Below, in pieces: positions 1 through 5,095 of a stretch of 5,095 bases of DNA. The translations under genes and the position numbers were made by a program. The notes under the pieces were generated by a model. It had not been told where the DNA came from. It made no database searches and was given only the letters and a program-made list of their open reading frames with translations. The DNA comes from Candidatus Omnitrophota bacterium. GTDB taxonomy: Bacteria; Omnitrophota; Gorgyraeia; Gygaellales; Profunditerraquicolaceae. Where the stretch lies: contig JAHFFQ010000111.1 in the NCBI GenBank assembly GCA_023247875.1, positions 1 through 5,095 on the forward strand. The letters run 5' to 3'. The first letter of the stretch is position 1; the number at the start of each line of letters is the position of its first letter.

Positions 1-30
1 AAAAAACGTCCCGACAAATCGTCGGGACGC
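1..30 (-). terminator. Intrinsic (rho-independent) terminator
   Basis: Positions 7-15 and 21-29 form a perfect 9-bp inverted repeat (CGTCCCGAC / GTCGGGACG) around a 5-nt loop. Read on the minus strand, the GC-rich stem is followed at once by six U (plus-strand A at 1-6; the run may continue past the edge). There is no U-run on the plus-strand side, so it acts on leftward transcription only. It would end the small transcript predicted from the promoter at 134-161, and also any read-through from the upstream gene block. Confidence 0.9.
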
Positions 31-127
31 CAAATCTAACCAGCGCCCTATTGTCGTTTAGGATTAGTTACCGGAAATTGTCAACTGCTTTTTAATTGTT
101 TTCACAATAATTGACCTTTTGCAAGGT
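1..127 (-). ncRNA. Candidate small RNA or terminated leader, about 127 nt
   Basis: This is inferred from a strong promoter (134-161) and an intrinsic terminator (1-30) on the same strand, with no convincing protein gene between them. The predicted start, A127, is also the first base of a hairpin: stem ACCUU/AAGGU (127-123 with 118-114) closed by a GCAA tetraloop. A second 5-bp hairpin, AUUGU/ACAAU (108-104 with 99-95), has a GAAA tetraloop. A third element pairs CCUA (62-59) with UAGG (50-47) around an 8-nt loop, and CUAAU (67-63) with GUUAG (40-36) can close outside it using one G-U pair. I recognise no known RNA family: no tRNA, 5S, SRP, 6S or tmRNA signature. Because the window ends at base 1, it could instead be an attenuator-controlled 5' leader of a gene further left. 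Confidence 0.5.
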
Positions 128-133
128 AGTGTA

Positions 134-161
134 AGTATAGTATAAAAGGATATTTTGTCAA
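134..161 (-). promoter_or_regulatory. Strong sigma-70-type promoter of the small transcript
   Basis: On the minus strand a perfect -35 box TTGACA (161-156) is followed after 16 nt by TATACT (139-134), five of six matches to the -10 consensus. The stretch just upstream of the -35 box (about 162-190) is almost all A/T with A-runs, like an UP element. The expected start is about A127. TATACT also occurs at 144-139, but its 11-nt spacing to the -35 box is too short. The promoter lies about 70 bases past the stop codon of the HD-GYP gene and points away from it. Confidence 0.7.
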
Positions 162-219
162 GGAATTTTTTTATTATTTTATTAAAAACGTAAGTAGCCT
201 ATTTTACTGATAGATAAGG

Positions 220-253
220 AAAAACAGGGCTTCACAGATTATCAACAACCCTG
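220..253 (-). terminator. Weak possible terminator at the end of the HD-GYP gene
   Basis: On the minus strand CAGGG (253-249) can pair with CCCUG (229-225). Two further pairs (UU 248-247 with AA 232-231) form if one G at 230 is bulged, leaving a 14-nt loop, and five U follow (224-220). The stem overlaps the last codons and the stop of the HD-GYP gene. The large loop and short stem make it weaker than the hairpin at 1-30, so partial read-through to that terminator is plausible. Confidence 0.35.
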
Positions 254-1302
254 AGAAAAAAATCCACTATCCTGGGGTCAAACTGCGTGCCACTGTTACG
301 CTTAACCTCCAAAACCGCGGCATCCTTCATCAAGGGGATCTTTCTGTATGACCGCGCCGAGCGCATAGCTTCATAGGCATCCGCCACATGGATTATCCGC
401 GCGCCCAGAAGTATATCATCCCCTTTTCTCCCCTCCGGATAACCTGAACCGTCATAATGCTCATGATGCTGCCTGACTAAACCCACTACGGCGTTTAAAA
501 AAGTCAGCGGCTCCAGTATCTGGGCGCCGATAACCGGATGCTTCCTGATCTGCTCCCACTCTAAAGGGGTAAGAGAGGATGTTTTAAGGAGAATGCTGTC
601 CCCGATACCTATTTTACCCAGATCATGCAGCTCGCAGGCCTGGCGGATCAACTCAATATCCCTGGCCGGCAGCTTCATTTCTTTGGCGATGGCCACGGCA
701 TAATGCACCACATTCTCCGAATGGCTGTGCGTATAGTGGTCGCGCGCGTCAATCGTCTGGGCAAGGACCTTGATAGTGCGCATATATGTAGAGCGCAGAT
801 CTTCATAAAGCCGGCTCAGGTTAGTGGTGGCGTCTTCTATCCTCCCGGCCAAAAGCGTGTTTTGTTTCTCCAGGGCCAGGTTATTCTCTACTAACCCGAG
901 GTTTAGCCTGCGGCTGGCTGACAGTAATCCATGCAGCTTGATACCGCTGTCAACGATGAACCTTAGCTTTTCCGCTCCGGCCTCCCGGCTCACTGTTTCA
1001 AAAACCCCTGATTCAGCAAGCTCAACCGCCTTATCCGTTTGGCTTGTCTCAAGCAGCACAACCGCCACACAATCAGGATCGGTATTTTTAAGTTCACGTA
1101 ACAGTAAAACGGTATCTGTTTCAGGGAGAGTACAATTTATAATCACCAGGTCGCAGATACACCGGCTTAAACTTACCATGCCTGCCTGACCGCTGGATTC
1201 TTCGATAACGGTATAATTCCCCCAGCCAAGCAGCTGCTCCTTAAGATGAGAAGAAGAGGATTTGTTATCGCAGATCAAAAGTATCTTACCGGCGTTAGAC
1301 AT
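232..1302 (-). CDS. Degenerate-receiver HD-GYP protein, predicted cyclic di-GMP phosphodiesterase
   Basis: The protein has 356 residues. Residues about 4-120 look like a response-regulator receiver fold and residues about 134-173 form a probable coiled-coil linker. Residues about 174-350 are an HD-GYP domain, a family that hydrolyses cyclic di-GMP with a bound metal centre. Its key residues are present: H194, the HD pair H226-D227 with K230 in HDLGKIG, H255, HHE at 279-281, D284 and GYP at 287-289, D308, and the closing GTQFDP motif (338-343). I therefore expect a working catalytic site in the cytoplasm. The receiver is abnormal: the usual phospho-Asp is N56 (codon AAT at 1137-1135), the first-strand acidic pair is D12-N13, and the usual Lys-Pro after strand 5 reads Arg-Glu, so phosphorylation is unlikely. 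I chose ATG 1302 because the receiver begins there, GGA lies 6 nt upstream, and the previous gene ends 2 nt before. An ATG at 1383 would add 27 residues overlapping that gene. It is the last gene of the block. Confidence 0.93.
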   Translation of the reverse strand: MSNAGKILLICDNKSSSSHLKEQLLGWGNYTVIEESSGQAGMVSLSRCICDLVIINCTLPETDTVLLLRELKNTDPDCVAVVLLETSQTDKAVELAESGVFETVSREAGAEKLRFIVDSGIKLHGLLSASRRLNLGLVENNLALEKQNTLLAGRIEDATTNLSRLYEDLRSTYMRTIKVLAQTIDARDHYTHSHSENVVHYAVAIAKEMKLPARDIELIRQACELHDLGKIGIGDSILLKTSSLTPLEWEQIRKHPVIGAQILEPLTFLNAVVGLVRQHHEHYDGSGYPEGRKGDDILLGARIIHVADAYEAMRSARSYRKIPLMKDAAVLEVKRNSGTQFDPRIVDFFLRVVDNL

Positions 1303-1304
1303 AT

Positions 1305-1754
1305 TTATTCCGTATTTTTGTAGTATTTCCCGATCGCCCTCTTGATGCCGGATGATGTTGAAACAAAAGCCTGCACGCTGCAACCGCTCAAAAGCTCCAC
1401 ATCCTCGATAGCCTGCGTATCCAAAGGATTAAACATCGCCAGGGTCAGGTTATTGCCGATCCTGTCTATCGGCACAAGCAGATACTTCCTGGCAACCCTG
1501 GCCGGAATGATCGCGGCGACCTCGGGGCTCACCTCGTAAGTACCCAAGGGGAGGTACGGAAAGCCATACTGCGCGGTGAGCGAAATTGAGATATCCTCTT
1601 CTTTGGCAAAACCCAATTCCACCAGGATCACCCCGAGCAGTCCTCCTTTTTCCCGCTGGGTATTTAAAGCTTTATCCAACTGGGCTTTATTGATCACCCT
1701 CCGGTCCAGCAACAACTCACCTAATTGCTTGTTGATAATTCTTCTTGGCTGCAT
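1305..1754 (-). CDS. Stand-alone MshEN (GspE N-terminal) domain protein, possible cyclic di-GMP sensor
   Basis: The protein has 149 residues and resembles the N-terminal domain of type II secretion / type IV pilus ATPases (GspE, PilB, MshE), but has no Walker motifs and no ATPase domain. Two 24-residue repeats (10-33 and 39-62) share the pattern LG-x2-L-x10-L-x3-L-x2-Q in exact register, separated by five residues (REKGG). This is the arrangement known for the cyclic di-GMP-binding MshEN domain. The residue before LG, usually Arg, is Gln in the first repeat and Leu in the second, so ligand binding is uncertain. The rest (about 63-145) follows the GspE-N fold, with an IPARVARKYLLVPI segment and a NLTLAMFNPLD segment. 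The start at ATG 1754 fits the domain border. A start at 1841 would overlap the radical SAM gene by 62 bases. The AGGGG before the ATG is 13 nt away, too far for a normal ribosome site, which fits the leaderless promoter at 1762-1790. The HD-GYP gene follows after 2 nt, suggesting a sensor-enzyme pair; that pairing is inference. Confidence 0.88.
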   Translation of the reverse strand: MQPRRIINKQLGELLLDRRVINKAQLDKALNTQREKGGLLGVILVELGFAKEEDISISLTAQYGFPYLPLGTYEVSPEVAAIIPARVARKYLLVPIDRIGNNLTLAMFNPLDTQAIEDVELLSGCSVQAFVSTSSGIKRAIGKYYKNTE

Positions 1755-1761
1755 AATAAAA

Positions 1762-1790
1762 ATTATACCCCTTAACTCCTCATGAGGCAA
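1762..1790 (-). promoter_or_regulatory. Possible internal, leaderless promoter before the MshEN gene
   Basis: On the minus strand TTGCCT (1790-1785; four of six matches to TTGACA) is followed after exactly 17 nt by a perfect TATAAT (1767-1762). Seven nt then separate the -10 box from the ATG at 1754, so the expected start is 1755 or the A of the ATG itself. That is the layout of leaderless genes. The -35 box lies inside the last codons of the radical SAM gene. The region is A/T-rich, so a chance match is possible. Confidence 0.45.
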
Positions 1791-3534
1791 TACATTTGTT
1801 GAACTCTGTAACCAAATCCTCTTTCTTGATGCCGGTGTCAATAAAATCCCAGGGAAGGAGGCTGGCGGTGGATTTTTCGCCGAGATAAAACATTGGGTCG
1901 ATCCCCTCGTCGGAAAAGGCCTCTAGCCACTTGGAAAATGAAAAATGATTTGACCAGGCGTCAAACCTGGCGCCTTTTTTGTAGGCAGCCAGGATGATCC
2001 GGCTTAATCTCCTATCTCCGCGGGAAAGCACCCCTTCCAGAAAACCCATTTCCAGATTATGGAAATTAAGCTTGATCCTTTTATTTTTGCAATGAGCCCT
2101 TAAATAATTCTGTTTTTCTTTAACCGAATCAATACTCTCCATCTTCAACCACTGCAAAGGCGTATGCGGTTTTGGGATCAAAGGGTTAATGCTGATATTC
2201 ACCTGGCTGGCACCTCCGGCCACCTTCTTTTTCAGCTCCGAGGCCGCACGGGCGAAATCAATAATTGCCTGCAAATCCTGCTCCTCTTCTTTAGGCAGGC
2301 CGATAAGAAAGTAAAGTTTCAAATGCTGGTATCCTGCCCGATAGGCTTCCTCTACGGCCAGGGTAAACTCTTCAACCGAAAAATCCTTGGCCAGAAGTTG
2401 GCGCAATCTCTCTGACCCTGCCTCAGGGGCAAAGGTAAGCCCGGTCTTCTTTATTTTAGCGATCAGGGTAGATACATTTCCCAACAGGGACCTGGCCTTT
2501 AATGACGGGAGAGATAAATTGACTGCCTGCTCTTTGAAGCCACCGGTCAAATCCTCAACCAGCTTTTCCAATCCGGGATAGTCCCCTACGGAAAGCCCGG
2601 CTAAAGATAATTCTTCATAACCGGTAGAGCTGTAAGCCTGATTGGCTAAGGAGAGGACCTTCTCCCTGCTCCTTATCCTCAGGGGATAATACTGGCTCCT
2701 CGCCTGGCAAAAACGGCAGCGGTTGGGACAGCCGCGCATGATCTCTAAGCTTATCCGGTCATGCACTACCTGAACATAAGGCACCAACCAATCGCAGGGA
2801 AAATAAGCAGAATCAAAATCCCGGACTACCCGTTTTTTGATCTTTAAAGGCAGATTTTTATTCTTGGGGGAAAAGGCGGTCAATTCACCGGAGCGGTCAT
2901 ATTCTACCGCGTAAAGCGCGGGAGCGTAAATCCCCTCGATCCTGGAAAGCTCCAGCAGAAATTCCTGCTTAGGCATCCTGCCGTTTTTATAATCATCTTT
3001 ATATTTACGGTAGGCGTCTACAAGCTCCGGGATCGCCTCTTCAGCCTCTCCGATAATGAATAGATCAAAAAACTCATGCATTGGTTCCGGGTTAAGGCTG
3101 CACGGACCGCCTCCGATAACCAATGGAAACTTATGATCGCGCAATGAGGACTCTAAAGGCAGACCGGCTAGATCCAGGATATTCAATACATTAGTATAAT
3201 TCAACTCTGAGCCGAGGGAAAACCCCAGCATATCAAAACCAGCCAGCTCCTGATTTGATTCCAGAGAAAAGAGGCGCCTCCCCCCGCTTCTTAAAACCGC
3301 CTCCATATCCGCTTCCGGGGCAAAGAATCTTTCGCAGGCCAGATCAGGGATCCGGTTTAAAATTCCGTAAATTATCCGCAGGCCCAGGTTGCTCATCCCT
3401 ATTTCATATAAGTCCGGGAACCCAAGACCGAAGCTTATGGCGGATGACTGGAGTTTTTTCCTAGAGGCATTCCATTCATTGCCCAGGTACTGTGCCGGAC
3501 GGTGCACCTGCAAAAGGATATCTTCTATCATCAT
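1780..3534 (-). CDS. B12-binding-type radical SAM protein (TIGR03960-like)
   Basis: The protein has 584 residues, close to the usual length of this family as I recall it. The radical SAM domain (about 258-470) carries the iron-sulfur motif CxxxCxxC as C269, C273 and C276 in RGCPNRCRFCQA, then the family-typical LTFAPEAGSERLRQL stretch (366-380) and a SINPLIPKPHTPLQW stretch (448-462). The N-terminal part (about 30-175) looks like a cobalamin-binding Rossmann fold, with VIGGGPCSLNPEP (139-151) and IIGEAEEAIPELV (160-172). I see no classic DxHxxG cobalamin-ligand motif. The C-terminus ends with LLPWDFIDTGI (559-569), a feature I associate with the family. The substrate is unknown to me. ATG 3534 overlaps the rodA stop by one base (TAATG), which suggests translational coupling; a second ATG follows directly. 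A partner protein (TIGR03936/DUF2344) follows it in many other bacteria but is not present here. Confidence 0.9.
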   Translation of the reverse strand: MMIEDILLQVHRPAQYLGNEWNASRKKLQSSAISFGLGFPDLYEIGMSNLGLRIIYGILNRIPDLACERFFAPEADMEAVLRSGGRRLFSLESNQELAGFDMLGFSLGSELNYTNVLNILDLAGLPLESSLRDHKFPLVIGGGPCSLNPEPMHEFFDLFIIGEAEEAIPELVDAYRKYKDDYKNGRMPKQEFLLELSRIEGIYAPALYAVEYDRSGELTAFSPKNKNLPLKIKKRVVRDFDSAYFPCDWLVPYVQVVHDRISLEIMRGCPNRCRFCQARSQYYPLRIRSREKVLSLANQAYSSTGYEELSLAGLSVGDYPGLEKLVEDLTGGFKEQAVNLSLPSLKARSLLGNVSTLIAKIKKTGLTFAPEAGSERLRQLLAKDFSVEEFTLAVEEAYRAGYQHLKLYFLIGLPKEEEQDLQAIIDFARAASELKKKVAGGASQVNISINPLIPKPHTPLQWLKMESIDSVKEKQNYLRAHCKNKRIKLNFHNLEMGFLEGVLSRGDRRLSRIILAAYKKGARFDAWSNHFSFSKWLEAFSDEGIDPMFYLGEKSTASLLPWDFIDTGIKKEDLVTEFNKCIAS

Positions 3535-4637
3535 TAGAACACCGCGCGTGTCCGGTCGATATTGACCAGGATCCCTAAGGCAATAAAAGTGGCCACAATG
3601 CTGGAGCCGCCGTAACTCATCAGCGGCAAGGGCAGGCCGACCACCGGAGCCAGCCCCATGTTCATGGCGATATTAATAAACACCTGTAATGCCAGTAAAA
3701 TCGAAATGCCGTAAGCAAGCAGCTTGCCGAATGAATCCTGGGTCCTTTTGGCGATGATAAAACCCTGGCGGATAAGCAAATAATACAGGGAAATAACCAG
3801 GACGCTGCCTAAAAAGCCCCATTGCTCTGAAAATGTGGCAAAGATAAAATCCGTGTGCGACTCCGGCAGAAAATACAGCTGGCTCTGTGTCCCGGATAGC
3901 CAGCCTTTGCCAAAAAATCCGCCTGATCCAATGGCTATGCGCGACTGGATCACCGTATATCCGGCCCCGAGAGGGTCAATATTCGGGTTAAGAAAAACCA
4001 AAAGCCTGTCCTTCTGATAGGGCCGCAGGAAATTCCAGAGAAAAGGCAAGGGCACTAGCAATAGGGTCAACAACACAACAATATATTTTAACCGGACATC
4101 GGTCAGATAGAGCAAAGAAACAAAAGCCAGTAAAAGCATAAGCCCGCTTCCCAGATCCGGCTGTTCAATTACCAAAAACATGGGGACAGCTACAAATACA
4201 AACGGCAGGACTATGCCGCGGAAGATCCCGAATTTTCCCGAAAGCAGGGATATGTCGCTGGCGGATTTACGGCTGAAATACCGGGCCAGAAATATTATAA
4301 CTGCCAGCTTGGCAAATTCCGAAGGTTGAAAATTAAACCAGGCGAACTTAAGCCAGCGCTGGGCGCCCAGTCTGATTATACCGAGGGAAACTACCAGGAA
4401 GAGAAAGAATAATGCCAGGCCATAAATAAAATAACTGGCATCCCAGAGTTTGCGGTAATTAAAACCCGAGATAAGAAAAAAACAAACTAATCCTATAGTT
4501 AACCAGAGTATCTGGCGTTTGTAAATATCCTGCCAGAGGGCTCCTTCCTTCTGATAGGTGCTGCTATAAATAGATAATACCCCGATGAGCGCGATAACCA
4601 GCGCGATGATCAATATCCTGATGAATGAATTTCTCAT
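3534..4637 (-). CDS. rodA: RodA, SEDS-family peptidoglycan glycosyltransferase
   Basis: The protein has 367 residues, full length for RodA, with about ten hydrophobic membrane segments. SEDS proteins polymerise lipid II into glycan strands in the inner membrane and work with a class B penicillin-binding protein, here the adjacent PBP2. Signature stretches occur in order: GAQRWL (91-96), FQPSEFAKLA (103-112), EQPDLGSG (158-165), YTVIQSRIAIGSGGFFGKGW (227-246), LPESHTDFIFA (257-267) and GLPLPLMSYGGSS (334-346). D263 in HTDF matches the essential catalytic Asp of the family. The usual EE pair a few residues later reads E271-Q272, a small departure. ATG 4637 overlaps the PBP2 stop as ATGA, and the stop overlaps the radical SAM start, so translation of all three is probably coupled. 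FtsW is the alternative SEDS member, but the PBP2 neighbour favours RodA. Confidence 0.96.
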   Translation of the reverse strand: MRNSFIRILIIALVIALIGVLSIYSSTYQKEGALWQDIYKRQILWLTIGLVCFFLISGFNYRKLWDASYFIYGLALFFLFLVVSLGIIRLGAQRWLKFAWFNFQPSEFAKLAVIIFLARYFSRKSASDISLLSGKFGIFRGIVLPFVFVAVPMFLVIEQPDLGSGLMLLLAFVSLLYLTDVRLKYIVVLLTLLLVPLPFLWNFLRPYQKDRLLVFLNPNIDPLGAGYTVIQSRIAIGSGGFFGKGWLSGTQSQLYFLPESHTDFIFATFSEQWGFLGSVLVISLYYLLIRQGFIIAKRTQDSFGKLLAYGISILLALQVFINIAMNMGLAPVVGLPLPLMSYGGSSIVATFIALGILVNIDRTRAVF

Positions 4638-5095
4638 ATAAGCCCCTGTTTGTTCATCTGTTCAATGATCCGCTTGGCGATAACACTGGCCGCATGCCCC
4701 GGCCCTCCATTTTCCAGGAGAACGCAGATCACGTATTTTGGTTTATCATACGGAAAGAAACCGACAAACCAGGCATGGGTCAACCCTCGGGACACCTGGG
4801 CAGTGCCGGTTTTCCCGGCAACTGCCACCGGCAAAGCGGACAAAACATTCCCCGTTCCTTTGGCATCGGAAACAACCTCCCGCAGGCCTCTGCTCACTGC
4901 CTCAAATGTGCTCTTCTTAAAAGCTACCGGCATAAGCCTCTTCTTTTTCTTTTCAAGATCCACACCTCCCACCGACTTAATAATATATGGAACCGGCAAA
5001 TATCCGCGGTTAGCGAATACCGCCATCATGCCGGTTAATTGTAAAGGGGTGGTCAGGCAATCACCCTGGCCGATGCTCAAATTAGCGGTGTCCCC
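4634..5095 (-). CDS. mrdA: Penicillin-binding protein 2 (class B transpeptidase), C-terminal part
   Basis: Only the last 153 residues are in the window; the frame stays open to the right edge (first visible codons GGG GAC ACC, reading GDTANLSIGQGD). A TTG at 5080 is an internal Leu, not a start. The GDTANLSIGQGD stretch and TTPLQL after it are typical of PBP2. The KTG box of the penicillin-binding transpeptidase active site is KTGTAQ (visible residues about 95-100, positions 4796-4813). HAWFVGFFPYDKPKY and LLENGGPGHAASVIAKRI follow, and the end is normal, with no truncation. The SxxK and SxN motifs, the membrane anchor and the start lie outside. The enzyme cross-links new side-wall peptidoglycan in the periplasm with RodA. 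FtsI and the sporulation protein SpoVD share the fold, but the rodA neighbour and the sequence style favour PBP2. Confidence 0.93.
   Translation of the reverse strand, partial: GDTANLSIGQGDCLTTPLQLTGMMAVFANRGYLPVPYIIKSVGGVDLEKKKKRLMPVAFKKSTFEAVSRGLREVVSDAKGTGNVLSALPVAVAGKTGTAQVSRGLTHAWFVGFFPYDKPKYVICVLLENGGPGHAASVIAKRIIEQMNKQGLI

Noticed and set aside
56..84. Second minus-strand TTGACA (84-79) as an extra promoter
   Set aside because: No -10 box at 16-18 nt; the nearest candidate (TAAACG, 18 nt) matches poorly.
111..141. Plus-strand promoter TTGACC ... TATAGT
   Set aside because: The 19-nt spacing is poor, it would read antisense into the HD-GYP gene, and the same bases are explained better by the minus-strand promoter and 5' hairpin.
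1..231. tRNA, 5S rRNA, SRP RNA, 6S RNA, T-box or CRISPR repeat in the left noncoding stretch
   Set aside because: No cloverleaf, no family signature sequences, and no direct repeats were seen.
625..1189. Two overlapping plus-strand open frames antisense to the HD-GYP gene
   Set aside because: No recognisable domain or ribosome site; they are mirror frames of a strongly supported minus-strand gene.
1303..1383. Longer start (ATG 1383) for the HD-GYP gene, adding 27 residues
   Set aside because: It would overlap the MshEN gene by 79 bases; the added residues show no receiver homology, and ATG 1302 has a GGA ribosome site and abuts the domain start.
1755..1841. Longer start (ATG 1841) for the MshEN gene
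   Set aside because: The added 29 residues lie largely within the radical SAM coding region in another frame and do not look like domain sequence.
4625..5038. Plus-strand open frame of 137 codons antisense to mrdA
   Set aside because: The opposite strand encodes conserved PBP2 motifs; the plus-strand product is low-complexity and unlike any family I know.
5078..5080. TTG at 5080 as the start of a small protein
   Set aside because: The frame is open upstream to the window edge and reads conserved PBP2 sequence (GDTANL), so the TTG is an internal Leu codon.

Overview
The window holds one compact gene block read entirely on the minus strand (right to left). It begins with the 3' end of a class B penicillin-binding protein of the PBP2 type (mrdA, cut by the right edge). 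rodA follows, then a B12-binding-type radical SAM protein, a stand-alone MshEN/GspE-N-terminal domain protein, and a protein with a degenerate receiver domain and an HD-GYP domain. The junctions are very tight: ATGA between mrdA and rodA, TAATG between rodA and the radical SAM gene, and 2 nt between the last two genes. I read this as an operon with translational coupling. The gene content and medium base composition suggest an uncultured Gram-negative-type bacterium. The style recalls Omnitrophota or neighbouring phyla, but this is a weak inference and not a taxonomic call.

Right part (1780-5095): PBP2 and RodA are the transpeptidase and glycosyltransferase of the elongasome and build side-wall peptidoglycan. 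The radical SAM protein resembles the family annotated as TIGR03960, which from memory often sits near rod-shape or ribosome-associated genes in other bacteria. Its reaction is not known to me.

Middle part (232-1790): two genes point to cyclic di-GMP. The first is a 149-residue protein that is essentially only an MshEN domain, with both LG...Q repeat motifs in exact register. The second is a predicted cyclic di-GMP phosphodiesterase whose receiver has Asn where the phospho-accepting Asp should be. A near-consensus promoter (TATAAT box) lies directly before the MshEN gene and would place transcription start at or 1 nt before its ATG. The pair may therefore also be expressed apart from the wall genes, as a leaderless mRNA.

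Left part (1-231): no convincing protein gene. After the HD-GYP stop there is a weak hairpin plus U-run, then an A/T-rich tract, a strong minus-strand promoter (TTGACA, 16 nt, TATACT), about 127 nt with several predicted hairpins (two with GNRA tetraloops), and a clear intrinsic terminator at 1-30. This looks like an independent small RNA gene, or a terminated leader of a gene beyond the left edge.
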